In this document: positions 1-11,693 of the stretch, in pieces | Position numbering within the stretch: position 1 is the stretch's first letter | Layout of the letters: each line of letters starts with the position of its first letter | DNA from: Pholiota molesta | Lineage: Eukaryota > Basidiomycota > Agaricomycetes > Agaricales > Strophariaceae | Length of the DNA stretch: 64,000 nucleotides | Reading direction: 5' to 3' | Assembly (NCBI GenBank): GCA_014925825.1 | Contig: JACGCK010000236.1 | Location: 1 to 64,000, forward strand | Made by a program: the position numbers and the translations under genes | Notes under the pieces: generated by a model | Database searches by the model: none | Seen by the model: only the letters and a program-made list of their open reading frames with translations | What the model was told of the DNA's origin: nothing

Positions 1-3000
1 GCTAGCACTGGGGCTGGGTGTCCGTGTTGATCTGCTTGCCGCTGAATCGTCGGCGTCGAGGTGCTGTGCTTGCTTTTTGGCTCGTGCCATTATACTTTTG
101 GAATGATATGGAGAGTAATGGATTATCAGAAGGAAGCACCGGGCGCTGGGCGTAAGGATTGGGGAAAGAGATAGAAGTCCAGACTGTCTGTGCTAGAGCC
201 ACATTCGCGATGCCGCGACGTGTCGTTTCCAATGCCACGTGCATTCCCACGCTCGTATAGCCCAATCAACGTCAAACCCTTCCGCTACACCCAATCACAA
301 TATTGTATAAGTACCTTGGTCCAACCTTCGAGCTTCGAGTCCTTATACAAAATAGAATTCTCAAATCTTTCAAGTCCAAATTACCAGGCTGCGTCTAGAT
401 ATGTCCAGAGCTATAAGTAATTTGAAACAGCATCGTTTCATTTTAGGCTCTTGCGTATGGCGTACAGCACCGTTGCAGCACCGCACAGCATAGCGAAAGT
501 CACTCAATTTTTCAACGGCTAGTGTCTTTAGGCATTAACCCAAGATGATCATAAGTTTCTCTGACTTCTATCTCGCATGCGGTCCGAAACTGGGTATTAC
601 GGCCAGAATAACGCTTATGGCAATTTGCGGATTAGCGTGATGAAATGTCTCATCCGATACATGGCATAAAAGGTGTCATAGCGCGTCTTCTTGGATATGA
701 AACAAGATCTCGTATCTGACTGTTCAGCCTGCGTAACACCTCTTCAATTAACTTAAGCGCCTTTAAGCGCCCATGACCTCCACTCATCGTCACGTGTTGG
801 GTGTCGAGTGTCAACTCTAGTTGGACTCTGATACTCGTAAGTAGTGCTAATGAGTAGCTAAAACTCTCGTCGCTCTTCTCGATGAAGTGGCATCTATCAT
901 CAATTGTAGAAAGATCAGTCCCACACCTACCCGGCGCGAGAGAGTGAGATGTACTCATGCAAGTTGCAAGTTTTATTTAATTTTCTGTGCAACATAGCCT
1001 GAAATTTAGGCTGTCTATATCTCGTGTAGGATTTGGGAAGTTTTCCTCCGCCATCCCCACTGTTTTCCGCGGACAAAAGATGTGATCTGTGTATCGATAT
1101 ACCGCTGAATTCCCGAGTTTGTAAGCTTGCGACCACGTACACTTGTCGCTTCTTCAGCAATGAGGTCAGAAGTTGTCACTTAAGAGGCTGCTATATGCTA
1201 TTGCCGATACAGTATCTCCGCAACGATTGCGTATCCAATCTCGAAAAGGCATCGGCACTTAGACAATGTCGACTTGCGGGGAACTGCGACTGTTAAATTC
1301 CGCCGAAGACCTACTTACTTGATTACTTGAATCAGCTTGTAGTCATCAGAGTTGTCTGAAAACGAAGCCATGCAGGTTCCATTGGGCGCAATATAAAATC
1401 TCATGTGGACATGACGGTTTAAGTATATTGGAGAGCTCAAATGAGGCAACATCAGTGTTATCAAGCTCTCTATCAAGCACTCTAAAGCAGCCTGTCTTCG
1501 TTGTATTATTAGAATTTCAAGTACTTTCGCTGGTGACACCAGTATATTTTAACTCCACCGTTGTCGTTCGGCAACGATGACTCTCAATCTGACGGAATTA
1601 GGAACCCACAACTTTCTATTTTCAGAAATTTACTTAAACAAAACTAAGCGACTATTCTACCCGCGCCGGTTCGAGAAGAATTTTCTTTCGTGAACTTCCA
1701 TTTCTGTAATTGATAGCCTCATGTATCATGTGTGGCTTTGCCATTCGGCAGATAATCAAGTTCTCGTCAGACGAACCTGTCAGAAATGCATCCTTGCTTC
1801 AGGCAGGCCCGGGGTACTGTACTAATACGATCAAGTGCTCGGGTCACGCATCACAAAGCCTTTCGAGCCGAGCACTTTCGGCCACTTGTCACACTCACAA
1901 AAAAAATCGAGCACTTTTTCGAACATTTGTTTGAGCACATCATGATTTTCCCCCGATTTTGGCACCAAAATGCTCAATTTTCGAGCACTTTTGGCCATTG
2001 TCACACGAAATTTTCTAGAACGAGCCCACGAACACTTGATGAAATAGTGTCACAAAAAATCTGGCCGAGCATTTGATCGTATTAGTACAGTACTATTATC
2101 AAAAGAAGTGAATGATACTCACAATGTCAAGCCACAAGAATGACTCGTTCAATGATCAGAATTTTAACTTCACCAAAAGATCAAGATGATCAGGGAATCC
2201 AACTACCCTTTTCTGACGAGGTATCGTTCGATTGGTCTTTTGAGATCCCATCAAAATCGCCAAATTTGGAACGAAAGGGTCCTCAACCCTTGATCTCATC
2301 ACATGCCGTGTGGTGCCGCCCGTGCCATCCTCTGCCGCGTTCCCATCCTTCCGACAATCCTGTTTGGGCGCTCTTTAGATTTGTCAGCGTTCCCATAAAT
2401 TGAATAACATGAATATATCAATTGTTAATATATCAATATTTGCGCAGTTAATATCCCTGATAAGCTTTCACTCTATACATGGTACCCTAGACAGTGTGCT
2501 GGGTATGTTGTGGGTTGAATGGAGTGTTTGATAGTGTACTTGCAGCTGTGTGCCAGTAAATTCCTTTGCCATTGCCTAGTCACACCTCTGTGAGCCTGTG
2601 ACTACCGAGTTTGGAACTCCATCGGTAGGCGCCATCAATTCATCACCGGCATTAATGCGGCAGAGCGCGGCAAACCTTAATTCGACCACTGCTCAGCCGC
2701 CGAGACGTATTTGGCACGGGTTTGGCAATAGCCTTCAAATTATATTCATATTTTGTACTCTATTACGGGGGAGGGCCGAGCCATCAACAGGGTATCCGGC
2801 ATGTAGGCTTTAGTATGTCTTTTCGGGTTCTGAAGGGTTGTTTGATGGATCTTAAAAGACCAATCGAAGTATGACTCTTTTCTGACCGCATTCCCATCGC
2901 TTATAACCTATCATACACTCCATGAGAGCAGAAGTCCATTTCCTGAATCAATATCTGCGGTAGCATCTCCTTAGGAGTGTGCGGATCAGATCAGCGTTGG

Positions 3001-4288
3001 AAGAAAATAACTCTGGGCACAGACGATCAGCCTGCACACCTCTGCACACCTTAAAGATACTGATAGATCTATAGAAAAATCGGTTCGCAGTTAGGGCGTA
3101 TGTATAGTTATTTACCGACGCATGATCGCCACTTGTTATTGTCTCGACGACCACATGCCGAAGATCTAATCTAAGGTGATTCAAACTCGTCATGAGCGTG
3201 ATCTTCCACCAGCGCTTGACGCCCATCAGCCATTTCAATCAAATCTGAGCGCTGAGCGCTGGTAAATGATAGAGAGTATCACTAGTAGGAGTGATATGAT
3301 AAATTTAAAGGATGCGTTGCATTCGGATTAGTCTTGAACAAGCTTCAGGCCTCCAAAACCAGATGTCCGTTCACATTGCTATCAGTGCTACTTGGGATCC
3401 CATACTGAATATTTTCAACATTTTCTGGGCTTGAGCGCTATCTGTGTTCTGCCAAGCAGCAAATCACAGTGCAATTTATTTTTTGTGCGGACAGACTGGG
3501 CTCTGAGCTCTTTTTGTGAGATGTTCCTCTTTGTTGCAGCGCTTTATGCTGTATCTAATAAGCCATAGCATCTTGAAACACATATGTCCACTAGTAAAAT
3601 AAATGGTATCTTGCTCTTTTGTGTACAAGATATGTATAGCTTCTCTACTTTCGGACAGAACAATTACACCATTCAAATTTTCAACTACGGAAACAAAATC
3701 ACACACACTCGCATGTACGTGTGCGTCGATATATATCTGACACAACCTGTCACCTGCGTTAGAGTAAGGTTTTTTGCTCTATCGATGTCCGCAAAGGCCT
3801 AAGGACTAATAATGGAGCCTTAGCATCTTTGATTCTTGAAGTTAATAGCTTCTCCCACAGGCTAATTGTTTCTGACGAGAATAGGCATAGTTTCTCCGTG
3901 TGTCCTTCTTGGGAGCATTTGGGTCTCCCGCTAACATGGCTCCTATTCATTTCTTGGCTTCCTGACAGTTGGCGCTGTTTCTAAAGTTAGCGGACCCTGC
4001 ATACGAACTTGAACTCGATCAATCAAATGCGCACAGAATCTTGATTAAGTACAAGGTAGTCGTCACGGTTGCCCAAATTCGGAAGTCAGAAAAAGCGCAC
4101 TACATCTGGATTCCGATTCTAGCCACCCACATAATAAACATGCTGGTTCTTTAGAGTAACATTTCTAACATCATTACCATCACCCACCTTCGAACTCCAA
4201 TCCCGACCCGCATTCATAGCGCAATAACCAGTACCTGTGAAGGTGAGTACCTTTGGACCCACTGCTGCCGCAAATTAACTCATTTAAG
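1..4288. other. Gene-poor left end
   Basis: I found no gene I can defend here. Minus-strand frames at about 650-958 and 1315-1539 have protein-like composition, the second followed by a GTAAGT donor. Another such frame lies at 2948-3238. None chains into a model with a start, consistent phases and a stop, so they may be remnants. The only structured object is the inverted-repeat element at 1814-2093. Confidence 0.5.
1814..2093. mobile_element. MITE-like element with 29-bp terminal inverted repeats
   Basis: The left end (1814-1842, beginning GTACTGTACTAATACGATCAA) and the right end (2065-2093) are reverse complements over 29 bp with one mismatch. The 280-bp element has no coding capacity. Inside it a short phrase recurs, GAGCACTTT followed by GGCCA and TGTCACAC (about 1877-1895 and 1984-2007). 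Size, ends and lack of an ORF fit a miniature inverted-repeat transposable element. I could not fix a target-site duplication, because the terminal GTAC is itself palindromic, so the superfamily is open. Confidence 0.6.
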
Positions 4289-6066
4289 TCGTGCCCACAA
4301 GCGCAAAAGGAAAATCCTCTAAACGTACACAATCTGCACACATTATATCAACTTTATCTCGCCTCGACCTATGGATCCCGGTACACGATCTTCCTTTCAT
4401 ACCTTCCCCAGCTCCCCTGACGCGTCCAAATAACTCTGACATCGTAGAGCTGCGTTCTCTGACGCTAACGAACCTTTCGGCAGTATCAAAGCTCAGTACG
4501 CAAATACTGGGGCGTACACTCCTATTTGCGTCGGCAGATGAATTCTGCGGAAACCATTCACCCACAATCCGTGCAAGGACTGCACGATTTACCTCGCAAG
4601 TCAATCGATCATGGCGTGAAGCTGCACTTGCACAACCTGCAATATGGCTCGGCCCCGTGCTTTCTTGGTGCTCAGCTCGGGATTGGCTCGATATCGTTTT
4701 AAAGCGTTCCTATCCACTTCCCATAGATGCAAAATTACCTCCAAACGCTCCCCTCACCGCTTTTAAACTGGCATTCAAACATCTCTCGCGAATACGGAAC
4801 CTCAGGCTCGAGTTGACCGCTCGCAGTCACATCGAATGGTTTGAAGCGAAATTGCGACAACATCAAGCCCCCATTCTCAAAAGGCTTTCTATCTCAACCC
4901 CCGTTGGACTTTACCAGCGCAGACGACCAATTCGAGTCAGCGAGGCAAAATCAAGTTTTTTGGCTTACGCACCGATGCTGGAGCAATTGGAAATACAAAA
5001 TTGTTCCTTCAGCCTTGCTCTGACAAAGCCTTTACATCGCCTCCGTGTCTTTGTATTTGCCATGACTCACCTGGACTCCGACCTTCAACTTCTTGATTAC
5101 CTGCGGAACATGGATCAGCTAGAAGAGCTACACATTTCATCGCCTACGGAGAATGATATTGATCTATTCTCCTCCTCTCAACGCAAGCCTCCCGCGATAG
5201 ACACGCCAGTCCCTTTGCTTCATTTAAAGTCGCTAACTATTTCGGCACCCATTTCGGTCTGCGCGAATATATTCAGGAACATCATCATTCGCGACTCTTG
5301 TTCTATTATGTTGTATTGCCGTAATGCGTACAATAACCCGGACCTACGGGATATCCTTTCTCGGTTGAAGAACCATATGTCTAACTGGAGTTGTGATGAT
5401 TTGACAGGTCGACAATCACTTGATCTTGGTGCGACATACGCCGAATTTCTTCTCGAAGGCCCAGATAGCGTATCCAACGGCCAAACACACCCTTTCATTG
5501 GCCTCAAAGTCTTTTGGCCGACGAACACTTCATTTACACTTGACCACTTATTCGCCATCTTCCCAAAAATTGCATCAGCTTTTCAAAGCTGCAAGCGTCC
5601 TCCCGATACTCTTGCCTTACGTTCGGCCGCTCATCTATCGTCCGCAATCAGGCCACTACTCTATGACTGCTTGCACGAACTTGATTATGTGCAGGCCGTC
5701 GAATTCCTAGGAGATGAAGCGTTCGCTTTCTACTGTCCTCTCCTCGGGTCGCAATCGAATTATTCAAGTGCCACCTTTTCTGATGACATTTTACTGCCTC
5801 TTCTTGGGGACCTAATTATACAAGACGTGAATTTTACCTCCCAGGGTCGTCAATACTGGAGGAAACTTCGCAAGACCTTGCGTTTTCGGCAGAAGGAGGA
5901 CCACCCTATTCTCGAGATTAATCTTGTGGATTGCGATGGGGATCCCGACCTGAATATTCTCGACAGATACGGCGTGGTCATTAAGGTGAACGGTGAAGAT
6001 CTAGCTGGCGGCTATGAAGACGATGGAGAGGATTCCGATTACACAGTTCAAGCTGATTCAGATTAA
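4289..6066 (+). CDS. F-box protein of the Agaricomycete type (5' end unresolved)
   Basis: A long open frame of about 590 codons. Near residues 70-115 it has an F-box-like helix (LSTQILGRTLLFASADEF) followed by VNRSWREAALAQPAIW and the paired WLDIVLKRSYPLPIDAKL. This order is standard in the expanded F-box families of mushroom-forming fungi. Such proteins recruit substrates to SCF (Skp1-cullin) ubiquitin ligases. The rest looks like irregular leucine-rich sequence, ending in an acidic tail (GGYEDDGEDSDYTVQADSD). The frame starts on GTG and has no ATG until about residue 230. A GTGAGT donor at 4243 and the acceptor TTTAAG at 4288 suggest a 46-bp intron with an upstream exon, but I see no in-frame ATG there either. 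It may have a further 5' exon or a lost start. Confidence 0.68.
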
Positions 6067-6351
6067 TGACTACCTACTATCATACAGTCAAGAGTGCTAT
6101 CCGAGGGTGTATCTGTATTTTGAGCATGTATCAATAGTTGCATGTATTTTTTAACGTTAACGTCAAAATAATTGGTCTGGGACATGAACTTCATTGTCCG
6201 CCTATCGTAATAGCAACTCGAAAAGCTTGAATCCATCAATCAAGTATTCTTGCTGATTCTGATTCTATCCAACTCCTCCGATGCAGTGCAGTTATGACTA
6301 TCAGTCATTGATTTGCCACGCTCATAGTGTTGCCTTCTTCCACTCTGTCAA

Positions 6352-8626
6352 ATGAACCTCCCTCAACTTGTTCCCCAAAATCTTGGATTGGAAGCTGGGG
6401 CTCAACCCGATTCAAGCTTCACGCGCACGTTCAGTACTCCCAGCGAAAGCGAGCAAGGCTGCCAGGGGGCCCGTATCAGTAACCGGCCCGTTGTTGATGT
6501 TCCGAGATTTGATCATGACCATACCGAGCAAGCCTCCGCATTCAACCCCACATTCACCACAGCCTCGGAACTTCACTCCAGCAATGAAGACGATCATGTG
6601 AAGGAGGAGCAGAAAGATTTTTCGAGGCGGTTCTATGACCAGGTGTTTGCTGTTGACTTCACTGCCAAAAGGACTATTGACTAACTGACTGACGACACGG
6701 TGCCAGCAGTTGCAACCCTCAGATTTCCAGCCATGGTTCACGGGAGATCCATGCCGCTTTCCTCTTCCAAACGAAGATGACCCTTGGGATCAGTGCTTTA
6801 GGTCGGTTATGAAATTTGATGAAGAAATGTGCCGAGGATGGCGAGAAGAGGTAGACACATTGCTTGTCTTCGTACGTTTCCCAAAACTATAACTTTTGCA
6901 CATTTCTGAATGAAACCCCGCAGGCTGGTCTTTTCTCAGCAGCAGTAACTGCATTCACAATTGAGTCATATCGTTGGCTCCAAGAAGACCCTCAAGATGT
7001 TCAGATACAACTCCTCCGGCGCATTTCTGACCAGCTGATGAACGGATCCGACTCCACGCTCACGCCAATGCCTTCCTTGCAAAGTAGCTTCGTTCCATCG
7101 CCAACATCTGTCCGTGTGAATGCGTTTTGGTTTACAAGCCTTACATTATCTTTGAGCGCCGTTCTTACTGGGATTCTGTGCAAGCAGTGGCTCCGTGAAT
7201 ACCAACGGTATGAGGGCCTCTCAGCCAAAGATGCTTTGCCGGTACGCCAATTGCGATATGAGGGGCTATTAGCATGGCATGTCCCCGGAATTATGTCCTC
7301 TCTCCCCCTCTTATTACAGGCCTCGCTTGTTCTCTTTTTTGGAGGCCTCCTCGACTTACTTTGGACCATCAACTCTCATGTGGCGGTGGTAGCGTCGAGC
7401 GTCGTGGGGATATCCTTGGTATATCTGGTTGCAACTACTGTTTCCCCCTCCTTTCAAAGATTATGGGCCGCATTGACTTCATTCTCTTCCGGCGGCCGTG
7501 AGCGTCGCGCACAATGTGCCTTCAAGTCGCCCCAATCTTGGGCATTCCATCTCCTTATCACTTGGATAATTTCTCTATGTTCTAACCTCAAGCAACACCT
7601 ATTTTACGGGACAGCAGTAAACTACTGGGATGCGAACTGGGTGAAATATGACCAGCGGTGGCAGAAGCACGGGAAATACATTCAGCGCGGTATCAGTTGG
7701 TTCGAAAAGAACTTCGTTCATGGAAACCACAATTTGAATGCCATCTACAACGTCTACCATTGCTTGGAATCATTAGAGACTGACGTCTCGGCTGCATGTG
7801 TATCTGAAATAATCGAAAATCACTGGAATCCTTTATCAACCCTGTTTGGCCTCGTTCAACCTACACTAAAATCTTTCGAAGATCAAATGTTCTCATACGA
7901 TATTCCAGAATCTTTCGCCCGTGATATGGTGCTGGCAAGCTATTTGGTAGTACACCACAAAGCTCATAGCGACCTCTCGCTACAGTGCATGGAACGCTGT
8001 ACAAGGATGCTCAATGATCTTCCTGCTCTTCAAAGACTCACTCCCGTTATACTCGAAATTTTAAACGTCGTGATTCCGGCACCAGTCGCACCGGATGGTG
8101 AGAAATAATATCCATGTATTCATCGAAACACCACTTATAATTATTCGAATCACCGACAGAACTTGGTACACAAATCACAACAGCGCTATCAAAGGCTTTC
8201 CTCTCAGATAGTATCTCTACCTCTGACCAACTCACCTTCTGGTCTATTCTGCATCAGATCGTTCGAAAGCATCAGAACCACGACATTCCCCTTGACAAAT
8301 TATTCTATCAAATCGAACTCTGGCTGACACGCACGATGTTATCCCCCATACTTCCCCATTCCGAAAAGCAGATTACTTTGAAGCACAGCGCGATTGGCAT
8401 TTCAAGCGTCTACCGCCTGCTTAGAATACAAGCGTCGTTTTCAGAGACAGTACCCTCCACCGGACATGTCCCAGGGGAGGGCCAAAGCGTTCCCGAGTAT
8501 TTGAGGTCCTTTATTCGTCTTCTGGACGATTCAATGGAGTCGACGGGAGGCTCACATATGATCTTATCTCTTTGGGAAGCGAGAGACTGGAACATGTTAA
8601 AACAAGAAGCATGGGAAGAATTGTAG
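6352..8626 (+). CDS. DUF6535 membrane protein
   Basis: Four exons (6352-6642, 6710-6871, 6924-8097, 8160-8626) joined by GT-AG introns of 67, 52 and 62 bp give a 697-residue protein. After a disordered N-terminus of about 100 residues comes the DUF6535 signature: DPWDQCFRSVMKFDEEMCRGWREEVDTLL, then AGLFSAAVTAFTIESYRWL and a pair of strongly hydrophobic segments (about residues 225-335, including LLLQASLVLFFGGLLDLLW). The C-terminal half is soluble and helical. The family is widespread in Agaricomycetes and has no assigned function. The topology suggests an integral membrane protein with a large cytosolic tail. The start ATG opens the frame directly, and every splice phase agrees. Confidence 0.85.
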
Positions 8627-9229
8627 GCACAACGCTCAATAATACAGTTTATTTTGTATAGAGCATACTGAACCGAAATATATGGCGACAACGGCCAAAA
8701 TCTGTGCTATGTGTTATTTAGACATGATTTGGCAACGACGAGTAGCGTCATGCGCGTTACACATGCAGAAATAGAATAGACAACAGACCTGCAAAGTAAA
8801 TGATCCCCAGGTTCAGCAACATGTGAATAAATTGTCTGTTGTGCGATATTTCGATAGCATTTGAAGCTGCGTTATGCGTTATGATCATTTAGTACATGAG
8901 TTCGAGTGCCTACAGGACAATTGGATCGAGAAGTCTGCTGGCCTACTCTAGTGTACTAACCCGGACATGTTTGCGCTAATTAGGGACCATGCTAATACAG
9001 GTCGAACTAGATACTTGCGCCGCCTTTTTTCCGCGCAAGGTGGCGCATGTGCGCGAGTACTTAGTAGAAGCGCAAGTTTCTACTTGCCCAGTTTGACATC
9101 ATCTAGCCCGTACACTGACTGGTAATATTTACCACTGCATCAGACTGGTTATACTCGCAATTCTTTGAATAAAACTTCTAACGTAGATCGTTTGTATTTA
9201 TTCAATCGTCAATAAGTAAGTAAAATTTG
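8627..9229. other. Intergenic, nothing recognised
   Basis: This is the spacer between the DUF6535 gene and the left arm of the inverted duplication. It is AT-rich apart from a GC-rich patch near 9015-9060 with several short GCGC words. I see no ORF or RNA gene. Confidence 0.4.
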
Positions 9230-10900
9230 CAAGCGCCACATAAGCGCCGGAAGACGACCAATGTCCGTGTGAAGCGATGTTGCCGAAGTAGCCGTCAAAA
9301 TCAGGTCGACCTTCCATTGCTATGTCAATTCTATAGTATACTTTGAAGGCAACTAAGCACTAGCAACATCAATCTCCGAAAAGCGCCCAGGCGGCCGATA
9401 GAATTCCATGAAACATTGTCTTCGGATTAAATATACGTGAAATGTCTCCTGCTACAAGCTAGAATCAGTTTTATATAGCACTAGTATTGCTCCATGTCAA
9501 TGTTCGGTGAACATTGAACATCGAACGCTAGTCATTATATGAGTTAAGGATATGAAATGTTGCCTTCTACTGCAATTGTTGATAAAAATGGCTTCTAGAG
9601 CGTTTTCGAATTGCTTTTTAAGACAACGCAATGCGCAACAGAAATCTTCAGAACAGAAACGCAAGTTCTTTGTTCCCCAGCAATTAAACGACACAGAATG
9701 TTCAATTCAATCAAAGGTGAGAGCCATACGCCCACGCGTGTACCCCGGGCTAACGCATATTATACAGTGGCTTTAGGCCTTCTCGCGATCGGGGCCGGCG
9801 TTGTCAATGTGGCCGCCAAAACCGACGTCGTCGCCGATTTTACAGGAGCAAACTGGATCTGGACCCCCAACCCTACCGGCGGAGTGTACCCTATAGGCAA
9901 CGCCACCTTCAGACGTGATTATTTCGCCCCAGCGGGAAAGACCCCACTCTCGGCGAACATCCTCATCGCCGTCGATGATATCTACACGTTCTTCGTAAAC
10001 GGTCAGCAAATCGGCGTTGGAAACCTCTATACACAGGCGGCAAGGTACTGTGTTCCTCTTGTACCCGATTGCAATGTCTTCGCTATCGAGGGACAGAATG
10101 GGGGGACGGTGCCCAACCCCGCCGGAGCATTGGCCGCCATTCAGATCAGGTACACGGACGGGTTCACCGAGACGATTGTCACAGACAACGAGTGGCACGG
10201 GATCACCGGTGCACCAGCAGGCTTCGAACAGGTCGCGTTCGACGACAGCAAATGGCCCGCTGCAGTCATGGAGGGTCCGTGGCCAGCTACTGCACCATGG
10301 AGCAATACGATCGCCATCCCACCTGCGACGTCCGACCCGGGCCCGAACCTGAAGGCCGGGACCTGGATCTGGACGAACGAGGTCAGCGGCGGGATCGCAC
10401 CCGTTGGCCTGCGCTCTTTCCGCAAGACCGTCACCTTACCTGCTGGGCAGTTCGCGGACACAATCACGATCGACATCGTCGTGGACGACGGGTACTCGCT
10501 TTACATCAATGGGCTTTTCGTCGGGTCTGCGGAGAATTATATGGTAGCAGAGAGGTATCAGGTGAACTTCATCCCGAGCAACACAGTCACGATCGCCGTG
10601 GTGGCGACAAATGTTGGTGGACCGGCGGGCTTGTTGGCGTCAGGAGTTATCACCGGCTGCACCTGCGGGTGCGGGTCGGATGCGTCTGTGATCACGGATA
10701 GCAGCTGGAAGTTCAGCACCACGGTTCCGGCTGGCTTCATCGCACCTGGATACAATGACGCTGCATGGCCGGCCGCCGTCGTAGAGGGTGCGTATGGGAT
10801 GGCACCCTGGGGTCAGATTGCGACCCCGACCAGCAACTCGCCTCAGAATACGCCTATTTCGGGTGCGCCTTCTGCACCGCCCGCTAGCGTTGTGGCTTGA
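9230..10900 (+). repeat. Left arm of an inverted segmental duplication
   Basis: From about 9230 to 10900 this sequence matches the reverse complement of 13033 to about 14700. The match covers the whole secreted-protein gene and roughly 450 bp of its promoter. One shared promoter phrase is CTAGAATCAGTT followed by TATATAGCACTAGTATTGCTCCATG (about 9461-9496 and 14410-14466). The word GGCGCTTATGTGGCG, near 9240 and 14690, marks the outer limit. The arms are diverged but align throughout. Confidence 0.8.
9698..10900 (+). CDS. Secreted protein with two tandem galactose-binding-like modules (copy 1)
   Basis: The likely start is the ATG at 9698. A 51-bp intron (9717-9767, GTGAGA...ATACAG, with branch-like GCTAAC) interrupts codon 7. 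Splicing joins MFNSIK to VALGLLAIGAGVVNVAA, a textbook signal peptide. Without splicing the frame stays open, so an uninformed model would keep the intron. The mature protein (about 360 residues) holds two repeats. Each runs from a WIWT opener through an R-F block and a D.Y...(V/I)NG..VG hairpin to PAGF....(Y/F)(D/N)D..WPAA and a final PW. The pattern resembles the N-terminal sugar-binding domains of alpha-L-rhamnosidases, but no catalytic domain follows. It is probably an extracellular or wall carbohydrate-binding protein. A paralogue lies inverted at 13033-14235. Confidence 0.8.
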   Translation: MFNSIKGESHTPTRVPRANAYYTVALGLLAIGAGVVNVAAKTDVVADFTGANWIWTPNPTGGVYPIGNATFRRDYFAPAGKTPLSANILIAVDDIYTFFVNGQQIGVGNLYTQAARYCVPLVPDCNVFAIEGQNGGTVPNPAGALAAIQIRYTDGFTETIVTDNEWHGITGAPAGFEQVAFDDSKWPAAVMEGPWPATAPWSNTIAIPPATSDPGPNLKAGTWIWTNEVSGGIAPVGLRSFRKTVTLPAGQFADTITIDIVVDDGYSLYINGLFVGSAENYMVAERYQVNFIPSNTVTIAVVATNVGGPAGLLASGVITGCTCGCGSDASVITDSSWKFSTTVPAGFIAPGYNDAAWPAAVVEGAYGMAPWGQIATPTSNSPQNTPISGAPSAPPASVVA

Positions 10901-11693
10901 GCTGGGTTGATCGGAAAAAGGAGAGCGAATCGTAGTCCTATTTTTGTAAAGTAGTAACCAAGTACTTTTGGTGACATTGAAGTGCGTTCAATTTGATCCA
11001 TGTTTAAGACTAGTTCAGAAATGAAAGCATTGAATGAGAATGATAGAAGGAAGATGAGGTATACCACCTTACTTTTCAAACATCTGGCGTTTCTTAATAT
11101 CCCTCGAGGCAGAAACGGGATTCTCGCACTTCTGTCACAACAGTTAGTACTGCTATCTCATTCGAAGATACGTTGAAAATAGGGGTGTGCGACGCACCGA
11201 GCCATGGTAATAATTCTGTGCTCCGTAATTAGTATCGTAGATAGTCGCGGACGTCCTGAAAATTACCTCGAAGAACAAGCCCTGACCATTTGATACTGCT
11301 AGCATGTTGTGGCCAAAGTATCGATCGCCCGCGTAGTGAAAAGTGGATCCTCCGCAGCTAGGATAAACTCTAAAAAGGCGATGGTGATAGAGACACAGAT
11401 CCAGAAGATTGGTAGGTTGGCTGGAGCGTCGCTTCGTCTCAATACATCAGACTGACCGATCCCTTCCTTGTTTTATCGTGATGTATGCGTGTCATGTATA
11501 CAGTGTTAGAGCTCAATTCAATTTGATGTATATGCACCGTGCGGCGTTGGGGAGCAGACTGTTCAGCCAATAGAATCACGGACCATTATATACTCTGTTG
11601 AATCTCTGGAAGATACAGCTTGAAAGGAATATTCGTAAACCAATAATGATTATAGCAGGCGAGTGTACAAGCATCCAACACTTAGCGCTATGG
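10901..11693. other. Intergenic spacer inside the inverted duplication
   Basis: This is the shared 3' flank of the secreted-protein gene and the convergent p24 gene. No ORF or RNA gene is recognisable. Confidence 0.4.

Noticed and set aside
650..1539. Minus-strand gene remnant at the left end
   Set aside because: Three coding-like pieces and one GTAAGT donor, but I could not connect them into a model with start and stop.
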